DNA of 7,952 nucleotides from Clostridiales bacterium (GCA_027357125.1 DAHVVW010000085.1:1-7952), one strand, 5' to 3'; positions 1 through 6,336 are shown, counted from the first letter of the stretch. The notes: generated by a model from the letters alone, not told the origin. Numbers and translations: made by a program.

Positions 1-1
1 G

Positions 2-148
2 ACCGGCGATGAAAACATCGTCGAGGCGGAATACTCTGTATTATGGAAGATCAAGGACGCTGGGGCCTATCTTTTCCACGTCCAGGACCCCGAAGCCCTG
101 GTGCGCATGACGGCGGAAACGGCGGTACGCGAGGTGATCGGGCGCAAT
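2..148 (+). other. hflK: HflK-like SPFH fragment joined in frame to the regulator
   Basis: Frame 2 from the window edge encodes about 49 residues (TGDENIVEAEYSVLWKIKD, then AGAYLFHVQDPEALVR and TAETAVREVIGRN). This is the hallmark middle of the SPFH domain of HflK, the membrane partner of HflC that modulates the FtsH protease; the wording is closest to proteobacterial HflK as I remember it. The match ends at EVIGRN (131-148), where the reading passes without a frame break into the regulator's PAS domain, whose own consensus at that point is also close to EEVIGRN. The segment looks more GC-rich than the regulator that follows. It is either an assembly or cloning chimera at a shared short sequence, or a real recombination; I favour the artefact. 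Confidence 0.72.
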
Positions 149-1738
149 ATAACAGAAGTGCTTCCAAATTCCGGCTTGCCGGCGGTTCTACGGAGCGGGA
201 ACGCTCAGTTTGGACAGAAGCAGCAATTGGGGGATGATTTGACCGTAGTCACTAACCGCACTCCCATCATCCGTGATGGCCAGATCGTGGGTGCCATTGC
301 GGTTTTTCAGGATGTATCCGAGCTGGAGTCGTTAGCTTCGGAGCTAGGGCATGTTAGGGAACTGAATCATGAACTTGAAGCAATTCTGGAGTCGTTTTAC
401 GATGGGATTGGGATCATTGCCGGAGATGGGACTTTGCTTAGGGTAAACACCAGCTATGAGCGCATTACCGGCCTGTCTAAAGATGACAACGGAGTCGGCC
501 GCAATGTCCGGGAGCTTCAGGAAGACGGAACAGTCTCCCAGGCTGTGGCCTTGCTGGTGATAAACCAGAAAAAACCAGTGACGATCAGGCAGCGGATCAA
601 GACCGGCAAGGAAATCCTGATTACAGGCAGTCCCGTTTTTGATGAAAATGGGGAAGTTATCCGGGTTGTCTGCAATATAAGAGATATGACAGAGCTCAAT
701 GTTCTGAAAGAGCAGGTTGAAAGCACGCACAAGCAAAACATACGCTATGCCAATGAGCTTCAAGAATTAAGGGCGCAGTTATTAGACCATGAGGAGTTTA
801 TCTTTCGCAGTGCGGCTATGGACAAAGTATTTAAACTTATCGGCAGGGTTGCAGGGGTGAATTCTCATGTTTTAATTACCGGGGAATCTGGTGTAGGCAA
901 AGAAAATGCTGCCAAGCTCATCCACAAGTTCAGCGCACGGGTGCAGGGGCCGTTTCTCCAGATAAACTGCGGGGCGATCCCGGAGAATCTCCTAGAGTCA
1001 GAACTGTTCGGCTTCGAGGACGGAGCCTTTACCGGCGCACGTAGCGGCGGCAAGAAAGGGATCTTTGAGATGTGCGAAGGGGGCTCTCTCCTGCTTGATG
1101 AGATCGGGGAACTTCCGATGAACATGCAGGTCAAGCTCCTGCGCGTGCTGCAGCAGCAGGAAGTGTTCCGGATTGGCGCGACTAAACCGGTGAAGTTCAA
1201 TGTGCGGGTAATCGCCGCCACTAACCGTAACTTGGAAGAAATGGTGTCAAAACAAACCTTCAGAGCTGATTTGTTTTACCGTTTGAATGTAGTGCCGGTT
1301 AACATTCCACCGTTGCGCGAGCGCACGGAAGATATTGTCCCACTGGCTTTACACTTTCTTGAGAAGTTCAATCATAAATACAGCAGCAATAAACGCTTCG
1401 ATTCAGAGATTCTGCTGGCGTTTGAAAGGCACAGCTGGCCTGGGAATGTGCGTGAATTGGAAAATCTAGTTGAACGTTTGGTTGTGATCAATGAAGATAA
1501 TGTTTTGACTGCTAAACACCTGCCTTTCCAGGTGAGCCATCCACTGGATTCCTTAAGCATCCAGGTTAACGAGCCAATTTTTCTGGAAAGGGCGATTGAG
1601 ATGCTGGAAAGGGAACTCCTGCGTAAGACGATGCAGTCTTACCCGACCACGAGGCAGGCAGCACGGATCTTGGGTGTTTCTCATCCTACGGTTATCCGCA
1701 AGATGCAAAAGTATAAGCTGGTATACGCGGGAAAATGA
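2..1738 (+). CDS. Sigma-54-dependent PAS-AAA+-HTH transcriptional activator, 5' partial/chimeric
   Basis: Enhancer-binding activator that hydrolyses ATP to open RpoN-RNA polymerase promoters. The frame is open at the left edge. Counting residues from the GTG at 101, the start of a first PAS domain is missing and its remainder runs to about residue 75. A second PAS domain covers about 88-195, then a coiled linker, then the AAA+ domain from about 233. Visible motifs are Walker A GESGVGKE (261-268), the sigma-54 contact loop GAFTGA (308-313), Walker B LLLDE (ending D333-E334), RADLFYRLNV, PLRER, and WPGNVREL from 446. A Fis-type HTH lies at about 516-538 (TTRQAARILGVSHPTVIRK). There is no receiver domain, so it probably senses a small ligand through PAS rather than a kinase. 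GAFTGA is intact, so the protein should work with sigma-54. The regulator-derived part begins only at about 131-148; upstream codons look like HflK (separate entry), so neither 101 nor 107 is a credible native start. It is probably the activator of the two downstream operons (inference). Confidence 0.93.
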   Translation, partial: TGDENIVEAEYSVLWKIKDAGAYLFHVQDPEALVRMTAETAVREVIGRNITEVLPNSGLPAVLRSGNAQFGQKQQLGDDLTVVTNRTPIIRDGQIVGAIAVFQDVSELESLASELGHVRELNHELEAILESFYDGIGIIAGDGTLLRVNTSYERITGLSKDDNGVGRNVRELQEDGTVSQAVALLVINQKKPVTIRQRIKTGKEILITGSPVFDENGEVIRVVCNIRDMTELNVLKEQVESTHKQNIRYANELQELRAQLLDHEEFIFRSAAMDKVFKLIGRVAGVNSHVLITGESGVGKENAAKLIHKFSARVQGPFLQINCGAIPENLLESELFGFEDGAFTGARSGGKKGIFEMCEGGSLLLDEIGELPMNMQVKLLRVLQQQEVFRIGATKPVKFNVRVIAATNRNLEEMVSKQTFRADLFYRLNVVPVNIPPLRERTEDIVPLALHFLEKFNHKYSSNKRFDSEILLAFERHSWPGNVRELENLVERLVVINEDNVLTAKHLPFQVSHPLDSLSIQVNEPIFLERAIEMLERELLRKTMQSYPTTRQAARILGVSHPTVIRKMQKYKLVYAGK

Positions 1739-1739
1739 T

Positions 1740-1757
1740 TGGTACAAAGTGTTACCT
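1740..1757. promoter_or_regulatory. Putative activator-binding palindrome, copy 1
   Basis: Reads TGGTA-N8-TACCT, one mismatch from the TGGTA-N8-TACCA dyad found five times in the two gaps. It begins two bases after the activator stop codon. Its centre is about 249 bp upstream of the -12 GC of the first sigma-54 promoter. In the TTGGTACA half-site orientation it points along the + strand. Confidence 0.6.
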
Positions 1758-1837
1758 AATGGTTAATTGATGAACCTTAGCGCAAAGCTAGTCCGGAGAA
1801 AGGTTTCTGAACTTTCTGGCACTTATCTGCATATTTG

Positions 1838-1855
1838 TGGTAAGCGCATGTACCA
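1838..1855. promoter_or_regulatory. Putative activator-binding palindrome, copy 2
   Basis: Perfect TGGTA-N8-TACCA dyad. On the - strand it carries the extended half-site TTGGTACAT shared by four of the five copies. Its centre is about 151 bp upstream of the -12 GC of the first sigma-54 promoter, a usual enhancer distance for this class of activator. Confidence 0.68.
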
Positions 1856-1890
1856 AAAGAATTATAATAGGGAACGTCAACATATTGAAG

Positions 1891-1924
1891 ACTCGCTCAA
1901 GCTTAACGGCTTAAGCGAGTTTTT
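1891..1924 (+). terminator. Rho-independent terminator of the activator gene
   Basis: A 12-bp stem (1891-1902 with 1909-1920, one C/A mismatch) closes a 6-base loop and is followed by a run of five T. It lies about 150 nt after the activator stop and upstream of the sigma-54 promoter, so it isolates the next operon from read-through. Confidence 0.85.
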
Positions 1925-1983
1925 CGTCTTTGTAGCCCCGATAAAAGGCAGTTCGGTGCCCGATTTGCCGGAATAGCAATCTC

Positions 1984-1999
1984 GGGAACTTAACTTGCA
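1984..1999 (+). promoter_or_regulatory. Sigma-54 (-24/-12) promoter of the molybdenum hydroxylase operon
   Basis: GGGAAC-TTAAC-TTGCA matches the RpoN consensus TGGCAC-N5-TTGCA with the essential spacing: GG at 1985-1986, exactly ten bases, GC at 1997-1998. Transcription would start near 2010, giving a leader of about 140 nt before the TTG start at 2150. The core is nearly the same as the promoter at 6321-6336. Confidence 0.72.
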
Positions 2000-2025
2000 A
2001 AGCATAAAGAGCACACGAACCTGGC

Positions 2026-2041
2026 TGGTGGCAGAACTGCT
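2026..2041 (+). promoter_or_regulatory. Weak second sigma-54-like element / dyad
   Basis: TGGTGGCAGAACTGCT keeps GG-N10-GC (2027-2028 and 2039-2040) but has a poor -24 hexamer and CTGCT instead of TTGCA. It also contains the dyad GCAG-AA-CTGC. A sister sequence differing by a matched pair of changes occurs at 5951-5965. It may be a minor promoter or an operator in the leader; the evidence is thin. Confidence 0.25.
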
Positions 2042-2135
2042 CACAGTAAAAGGCTAATAGCGGCAGGATGCTGAGCGTAAAAAGGAGATGAGTGCGACTG
2101 GAGAACTAAGCGAAACCAAGGATAGACAATTAGAG

Positions 2136-2145
2136 AGGAGGGTGA
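2136..2145 (+). promoter_or_regulatory. Ribosome-binding site fixing a TTG start
   Basis: AGGAGGGTGA is close to the perfect anti-16S sequence. The AGGAGG core ends eight bases before the TTG at 2150. No ATG in this frame fits the family's N-terminus, so the site decides for a TTG start. Confidence 0.8.
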
Positions 2146-2149
2146 CCTT

Positions 2150-3016
2150 TTGCAAAACTTTAACTACTTAGAACCAGGGAGCTTGTGGGAAGCGGTAGGA
2201 ATTCTGGAGGGCCTCGAAGGCAAGGCCTTTCCCTTGGCCGGGGGCACGGATCTAGTGCGTACATTCAAAAGAATTGGGTTCAGGGAACATGGGGTCATAA
2301 ATCTTAAAAAGATACCGGAATTAAGCGGGGTTAAGTTCGATGGTCAGGTTATGTCGATCGGTGCCTTAAGTACGGTTAGCGAACTCTTGGCAAACTCGGA
2401 GGTGGATGAGCATTTCCCGGTACTGGCGCAAGCGGCTCGCGCTTTAGGTACACCACAGATTCGGAACTTGGCGACTATCGGCGGCAACCTGTGCACATCT
2501 TCTCCGGCATCTGATCTGGCTCCTGCGTTATTAGCGTATCAGGCAAAAATCATAATTACGGGGCCGAATGGGGAACGAGAGGTTGCTGTGAACGAGTTTT
2601 TCAAGGGCCCGGGGCAGAACGTTCTCGACCGAGGGGAAATCTTGACCAGAATCGACTTGAATTTGCCTGTACCAGGAACAATAGGGGCTTTCCTCAAACA
2701 TGGAGTACGGAAGAGTCACGAAATTGCTCTGGTTAACACAGCAGTACTCATTATTCCTGTAAGAGGTTCGGACAAAATTGCTGTGGCCCGCATTGCGCTT
2801 GGTGCGGTGGGCCCAACCCCGTTTAGGGCCTGGCAAGCAGAGGAGCAACTGGCTGGGGCGGAAGGCGGGTTGCCCCAGTTTGAAGAGGCAGCCAAGATTG
2901 CCCAAGAGTTGGCAAGTCCGATTGATGATGTCCGTGCCAGCGCTGACTACCGCAAGCATATGGCGGGAGTATTGGTTAAACGGGCCTTGTTCCAGGCTTG
3001 GGGAGGGAAGGTATGA
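2150..3016 (+). CDS. Molybdenum hydroxylase FAD-binding (medium) subunit
   Basis: FAD-carrying subunit of a xanthine dehydrogenase/CO dehydrogenase-family enzyme; it passes electrons from the [2Fe-2S] clusters to the final acceptor in the cytoplasm. At 288 aa it has normal length for the CoxM/XdhB-type subunit. The N-terminus (FNYLEPGSLWEAV) is typical. The two flavin-binding signatures are present: AGGTDL at residues 30-35 and TIGGNLCTSSPASD at 109-122. The C-terminal domain ends normally. The only cysteine is C115, so the extra [4Fe-4S] insertion of 4-hydroxybenzoyl-CoA reductase beta subunits is absent. Translation starts at TTG behind a strong ribosome-binding site. It is first in the operon, and its stop overlaps the next start (ATGA, 3013-3016), suggesting translational coupling. 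Confidence 0.94.
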   Translation: MQNFNYLEPGSLWEAVGILEGLEGKAFPLAGGTDLVRTFKRIGFREHGVINLKKIPELSGVKFDGQVMSIGALSTVSELLANSEVDEHFPVLAQAARALGTPQIRNLATIGGNLCTSSPASDLAPALLAYQAKIIITGPNGEREVAVNEFFKGPGQNVLDRGEILTRIDLNLPVPGTIGAFLKHGVRKSHEIALVNTAVLIIPVRGSDKIAVARIALGAVGPTPFRAWQAEEQLAGAEGGLPQFEEAAKIAQELASPIDDVRASADYRKHMAGVLVKRALFQAWGGKV

Positions 3017-3546
3017 AAAGAGAAATCGTGCTTAAGGTCAATGGCGAAAGCTATCAGGTCTATGTTTCCCCGGAGAAGATGCTGCTGGATGTGATTCGGG
3101 AAGATCTGCAGCTGACCGGTACCAAAAAAGGGTGTGAAGCCGGGGAATGTGGAGCTTGTACGGTTTTAATGGACGGCAGGCCGGTTAATTCCTGTATGGT
3201 GTTGGCCTTCGATGCGGTCGGTCGGGAAATCGTAACGATTGAAGGAGTAGGAGGGCTGGAAGGGCTCCATCCAATTCAAGAAGCCTTGGTTGAGCATGGA
3301 GCTGTTCAGTGCGGGTATTGTACTCCGGGAATCGTCATGACAGCTAAGGCTTTGTTAGACAGCGACCCCAACCCTACTGAGGAAGAAGTAAGGAAAGCTT
3401 TGGCGGGTAACCTCTGCCGCTGCACGGGGTATGTCAAGATAGTCGAAGCTGTCATGGACGTAAGTAAACAGATAAGTGAAAGCCCCGAGCTAAGAGAAAA
3501 GTTAAGCCAAAGCCAAGAGTTTGGTGCCAAAACGGTCGGAAGATAA
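3013..3546 (+). CDS. Molybdenum hydroxylase [2Fe-2S] (small) subunit
   Basis: Electron-transfer subunit with two [2Fe-2S] clusters linking the molybdenum site to FAD. The N-terminal plant-ferredoxin-type cluster is held by C41, C46, C49 and C61 (GCEAGECGAC then NSC). The C-terminal helical cluster is held by C100, C103, C135 and C137 (QCGYCTPG and NLCRCTGY). All eight ligands are present. I chose the ATG at 3013 (177 aa): GGGAGGG at 3001-3007 sits at good distance, and the ATGA overlap with the previous stop is typical of this operon type. A TTG at 2998 would add only five residues. The tail after about residue 152 (SKQISESPELREKLSQS) is somewhat longer than in minimal CoxS-type subunits, and polar. 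Confidence 0.95.
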   Translation: MKREIVLKVNGESYQVYVSPEKMLLDVIREDLQLTGTKKGCEAGECGACTVLMDGRPVNSCMVLAFDAVGREIVTIEGVGGLEGLHPIQEALVEHGAVQCGYCTPGIVMTAKALLDSDPNPTEEEVRKALAGNLCRCTGYVKIVEAVMDVSKQISESPELREKLSQSQEFGAKTVGR

Positions 3547-3565
3547 GGAAAGGGGGGAATGAGAA

Positions 3566-5872
3566 ATGGGTTATGCAGTAGTGGGGCAGCGTGTCCCTAG
3601 GGTTGATGCCAGGGAGAAAGTAAGCGGGCGGGCACTTTTCACGGGAGATATGACTTTGCCTCATATGCTTGTGGGCAAGGTTTTGCGGAGTCCATATGCC
3701 CATGCGCAGATAGTCAGGATTGACACAACGAAGGCGCGCAGTTTGCCTGGGGTTAAAGCTGTTCTGACCTTCGAAGATGTACCGAAAATTCCCTGGAACA
3801 GCGCAGGTTTTCCACCGTCCCCCGGGGCGATTTTGATGGAGGATCAATACATTCTTACGGACAAAGTTCGTTATGTCGGGGACGGACTCGCCGCTGTAGC
3901 CGCAGTAGATGAGGAAACAGCAAACAGGGCTTTAGAGTTGATCGAGGTAGAGTATGAAGTTTTGCCGGCTCTCATGGATATGGAAGCAGCAATGGCTGAG
4001 GATGCACCTCTAATCCATGCTGCTCCTCAGAACGTGATGGCTCATATGCCCATAGTTATTGGGGATGTCGATCAAGGGTTTGCTGATGCTGATATAGTTT
4101 TTGAAGACACTTATTATGTTCCGAAAGTATATCAAGTGAGTATGGAACCTTGTGGTGTGGCCATGGCTGCTCCTGATATGGATGGACGCGTCACGATTTG
4201 GACTTCGACTCAGATGCCGCATTTGGTGCGCGGGATTACGGCCCACGCTCTGGGCCTGAGCACAAGCCAAGTGCGTATCATTAAGCCCCCGGTAGGCGGA
4301 GCTTTTGGCAGCCGCCTGGGAGTAGTAAACGAACCGATTGCCGCTCTCTTGGCCATCAAAGCGGGGAAGCCGGTGATGCTTAAGTATTCCCGGGAAGAGT
4401 CGTTCCTGGCGACAGAATCCAGGCATCCAATTAAGATGATCCTCAAAACAGGAATCAAAAAAGACGGAACTTTCACTGCCCGCCAGATGACAGCTTATAT
4501 TGACGGCGGGGCTTATGCCACGCATACTCCTTCCTTTGCGGGTCCGGTTGCCGGTTGGTTCCTGGCGATGTACAAATCCCCCAACATTAAGGTGGACAAC
4601 TACTCAGTGTATACCAACAGCACCCAGTGTGGGGCTTTCCGTGGGTATGGCAATCCCCAGGTAGTGTTTGCGGTGGAATCACAGGTAGATGATATTGCTG
4701 CAGCCCTCGGGCTTGATCCCCTGGAGATCAGGCTCAAAAATCATCCCTGTGCCGGGGAAGTGTGGATGTGGAGCAGTTGGGTGATTGAGAGCTGCGGTCT
4801 GGACGAGGGGATTAAGCGGGCCTCCGAAGCTATAGGCTGGGGAGAGAAAAGGAATAAGCAGGAACGCCTTGAATATGCCCAGGGAAATGGCATCACTGCC
4901 GACAGTACGAAAAAGCGCGGTGTCGGCATGGCTTATATGATGCATGTGAGCGGTGCGCGGCCGATGCTCCACGAAACCTCCGCTGCGGTTGTAAAGATTA
5001 ACGAAGATGGCAAAGCGAACCTCATCTACAGCAATTCGGACTGTGGCCAGGGTGCCGGGACTGCGCTCACTCAAGTGGCGGCAGAAGAACTGGGTCTAAA
5101 CTATGAAGATGTATTCATTACCAAAACGGCGGATACGGATGTCGCAGGTTTTGATATTGGCAGCCATGCCAGCCGCCAGGCCTATTCCGGCGGGAACGCG
5201 GTTAAAAAGGCGGCAGCTGCGGCCAAAGAGAAACTTCTGGCGATGGCATCCGAAATCCTGGAAGTTCCGGCAGCAGACCTGGAGGTTGCGGAGGGGATGA
5301 TTCGGGTACGCCAAGAGCCGGAACGCGAAATTTCAGTGGCTGAAGTATCTCACAAAGCGCATTTCGGCAGCCACGGCCATCAGATTATTGGCGCAGTCAG
5401 CGAGGAACCGCCCGGCAACCCGCCTGTTTATGCAGCCCAGTTCGTGGAAGTTGAAGTGGATACGGAGACTGGGGTGATTGAAGTTCTAAAAGTAGTTGCG
5501 GCGCATGATGTGGGCACAGCGATCAACCCGGCAGTGGTTGAAGGTCAAATCGAAGGAGCGATCCAGCAGGGAATCGGGTATGCCCTCACCGAAGAGTATC
5601 GCTATCACCCGGGGACAGGCAAGCCGCTAAATGCTAATTTTACAGATTATAAAATTTTGACGGCGGTAGATATGCCGGAAGTAGAGACTATCTTGGTCGA
5701 AGCATCCTCTGAGAGCGGGCCTTTCGGGGCCAAGAGCGTCGGGGAATCGGGGTTGGTCGCCACGGCAGCCGCTATTGCCAATGCGGTCTACGATGCGGTC
5801 GGAATCAGGATTAAAGAATTGCCCCTTACTCCTGAAAAAGTGCTGGCCGCCCTGGAGCAAAAAGGGAATTAA
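3566..5872 (+). CDS. Molybdenum hydroxylase molybdopterin-binding (large, catalytic) subunit
   Basis: Catalytic subunit that binds the molybdenum-pterin cofactor and hydroxylates a carbon next to a heteroatom or carbonyl using water. At 768 aa it is full length. The N-terminal domain (from VVGQRVPRVDAREKVSG) is followed by the cofactor domains: GGAFGSR at residues 244-250, GAFRGYGNPQ at 356-365, CGQGAG at 493-498, HDVGTAINP at 647-655, and GAKSVGESG at 721-729 with the presumed catalytic base E727. The loop at 356-365 is the xanthine/aldehyde oxidoreductase type, not the AYxCSFR loop of aerobic CO dehydrogenase. The ATG at 3566 follows AAGGGGGGAA with proper spacing, 19 nt after the small-subunit stop. 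The substrate is not determined: N-heterocycles (purine, nicotinate type), aromatic aldehydes or similar are possible. Confidence 0.94.
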   Translation: MGYAVVGQRVPRVDAREKVSGRALFTGDMTLPHMLVGKVLRSPYAHAQIVRIDTTKARSLPGVKAVLTFEDVPKIPWNSAGFPPSPGAILMEDQYILTDKVRYVGDGLAAVAAVDEETANRALELIEVEYEVLPALMDMEAAMAEDAPLIHAAPQNVMAHMPIVIGDVDQGFADADIVFEDTYYVPKVYQVSMEPCGVAMAAPDMDGRVTIWTSTQMPHLVRGITAHALGLSTSQVRIIKPPVGGAFGSRLGVVNEPIAALLAIKAGKPVMLKYSREESFLATESRHPIKMILKTGIKKDGTFTARQMTAYIDGGAYATHTPSFAGPVAGWFLAMYKSPNIKVDNYSVYTNSTQCGAFRGYGNPQVVFAVESQVDDIAAALGLDPLEIRLKNHPCAGEVWMWSSWVIESCGLDEGIKRASEAIGWGEKRNKQERLEYAQGNGITADSTKKRGVGMAYMMHVSGARPMLHETSAAVVKINEDGKANLIYSNSDCGQGAGTALTQVAAEELGLNYEDVFITKTADTDVAGFDIGSHASRQAYSGGNAVKKAAAAAKEKLLAMASEILEVPAADLEVAEGMIRVRQEPEREISVAEVSHKAHFGSHGHQIIGAVSEEPPGNPPVYAAQFVEVEVDTETGVIEVLKVVAAHDVGTAINPAVVEGQIEGAIQQGIGYALTEEYRYHPGTGKPLNANFTDYKILTAVDMPEVETILVEASSESGPFGAKSVGESGLVATAAAIANAVYDAVGIRIKELPLTPEKVLAALEQKGN

Positions 5873-5882
5873 AACCACTTAC

Positions 5883-5922
5883 CGGCTCAAGTTTTTATTC
5901 TTAAATAGCTTGAGCCGTTTAT
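5883..5922 (+). terminator. Rho-independent terminator of the molybdenum hydroxylase operon
   Basis: A 9-bp perfect stem, CGGCTCAAG (5883-5891) with CTTGAGCCG (5909-5917), is followed by a T-rich tract (TTTATTTTA). It begins 11 bases after the large-subunit stop codon. Confidence 0.85.
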
Positions 5923-5950
5923 TTTATACCAATCAGAAAGTATAAATTTC

Positions 5951-5967
5951 TGGTGGCACAAGTGCAA
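5951..5967 (+). promoter_or_regulatory. Sister of the dyad at 2026
   Basis: TGGTGGCACAAGTGC matches 13 of 15 bases at 2026-2040, and the two differences are paired so that the dyad is kept (GCAC-AA-GTGC here, GCAG-AA-CTGC there). GG-N10-GC spacing is also present (5952-5953 and 5964-5965), but the -24 and -12 hexamers are poor. Function unknown. Confidence 0.22.
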
Positions 5968-5988
5968 CTACGGCTTCTGCCTTCGCCT

Positions 5989-6016
5989 AAGGCTCGGCAC
6001 AAGCCGAGTTTTCTTT
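5989..6016 (+). terminator. Second terminator-like hairpin
   Basis: CTCGGC (5993-5998) pairs with GCCGAG (6003-6008) across an ACAA loop. The stem can extend by G-U and A-U pairs into the T-rich tract TTTTCTTT (6009-6016). It could back up the terminator at 5883. An alternative pairing (CGGCTT 5971-5976 with AAGCCG 6001-6006) would break this stem. Confidence 0.55.
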
Positions 6017-6019
6017 GCT

Positions 6020-6037
6020 TGGTACATTTCTGAACCA
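6020..6037. promoter_or_regulatory. Putative activator-binding palindrome, copy 3
   Basis: TGGTA-N8-AACCA, one mismatch from the dyad, with the full TTGGTACAT half-site on the + strand. Its centre lies about 306 bp upstream of the -12 GC of the second sigma-54 promoter. Confidence 0.57.
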
Positions 6038-6107
6038 GCAGTTAGGGTGTTTGCGGGCAATACGCCACAGAACATTCTTTAGTAATTAACTTTTTCTGTT
6101 CAAGGCC

Positions 6108-6125
6108 TGGTATTTATATGTACCA
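6108..6125. promoter_or_regulatory. Putative activator-binding palindrome, copy 4
   Basis: Perfect TGGTA-N8-TACCA with an AT-rich centre; TTGGTACAT lies on the - strand. Its centre is about 218 bp upstream of the -12 GC of the second promoter and 88 bp from copy 3. Confidence 0.68.
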
Positions 6126-6184
6126 AAGTGTCTTACAGCCTTGGAGAAGCTTTTTAGGCTTGGGGGCGACCGGTTCGGAGGCGA

Positions 6185-6202
6185 TGGTAACATTATGTAC
6201 CA
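6185..6202. promoter_or_regulatory. Putative activator-binding palindrome, copy 5
   Basis: Perfect TGGTA-N8-TACCA with TTGGTACAT on the - strand. Its centre is about 141 bp upstream of the -12 GC of the second promoter. The matching proximal copy in the first gap lies about 151 bp from its promoter, a difference of about one helical turn. Confidence 0.68.
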
Positions 6203-6320
6203 ACACCCAACACCTATTTGAGACTTAGCCGGGTGTCTTGCTGCTGTTTACTAGGCTTTTCCTGCTGCCGGGAACTAAACTTTAACCGTTCACAGGCAAA
6301 CTTGCTTTATTGCGGGAAAG

Positions 6321-6336
6321 TGGAACTGATCTTGCA
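6321..6336 (+). promoter_or_regulatory. Sigma-54 (-24/-12) promoter of the 2-oxoacid oxidoreductase operon
   Basis: TGGAAC-TGATC-TTGCA differs from the RpoN consensus TGGCAC-N5-TTGCA at one position. GG at 6322-6323 and GC at 6334-6335 are exactly ten bases apart. Transcription would start near 6347, about 90 nt before the GTG start at 6437. Confidence 0.8.

Larger units (their letters stand above)
1739..2149. other. Intergenic regulatory region between activator and molybdenum hydroxylase operon
   Basis: This gap holds, in order, two TGGTA-N8-TACC(A/T) palindromes, a rho-independent terminator, a sigma-54 -24/-12 promoter, and a leader of about 140 nt ending in a strong ribosome-binding site. 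An open frame at 1767-1976 crosses the terminator and resembles nothing I know, so it is not called as a gene. Confidence 0.8.

Noticed and set aside
865..1221. Long antisense frame inside the activator, with similar ones opposite the other genes
   Set aside because: These are shadows of strongly supported genes; none shows a recognisable domain or ribosome-binding site.
1817..1830. TGGCAC followed by CTGC, like a -24/-12 promoter
   Set aside because: GG and GC are nine bases apart, not the ten that sigma-54 needs, and the terminator lies just downstream.
1863..1868. TATAAT, a perfect -10 hexamer
   Set aside because: No -35 element at suitable distance, and a transcript from here would end at the terminator at 1891-1924.
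1767..1976. 69-codon open frame between the activator and the hydroxylase operon
   Set aside because: It runs through the palindrome at 1838 and the terminator at 1891-1924, lacks a good ribosome-binding site and resembles no family I know.
2998..3012. Upstream TTG start for the [2Fe-2S] subunit
   Set aside because: The ATG at 3013 has GGGAGGG at good spacing and the ATGA coupling; the TTG would place the ribosome-binding site inside the coding sequence.
2150..5872. Aerobic carbon monoxide dehydrogenase (coxMSL), suggested by the same gene order
   Set aside because: The catalytic subunit has GAFRGYGNPQ instead of the AYxCSFR active-site loop of CoxL.
2150..5872. 4-hydroxybenzoyl-CoA reductase
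   Set aside because: The FAD subunit has one cysteine and no [4Fe-4S] insertion, which the characterised enzymes carry.
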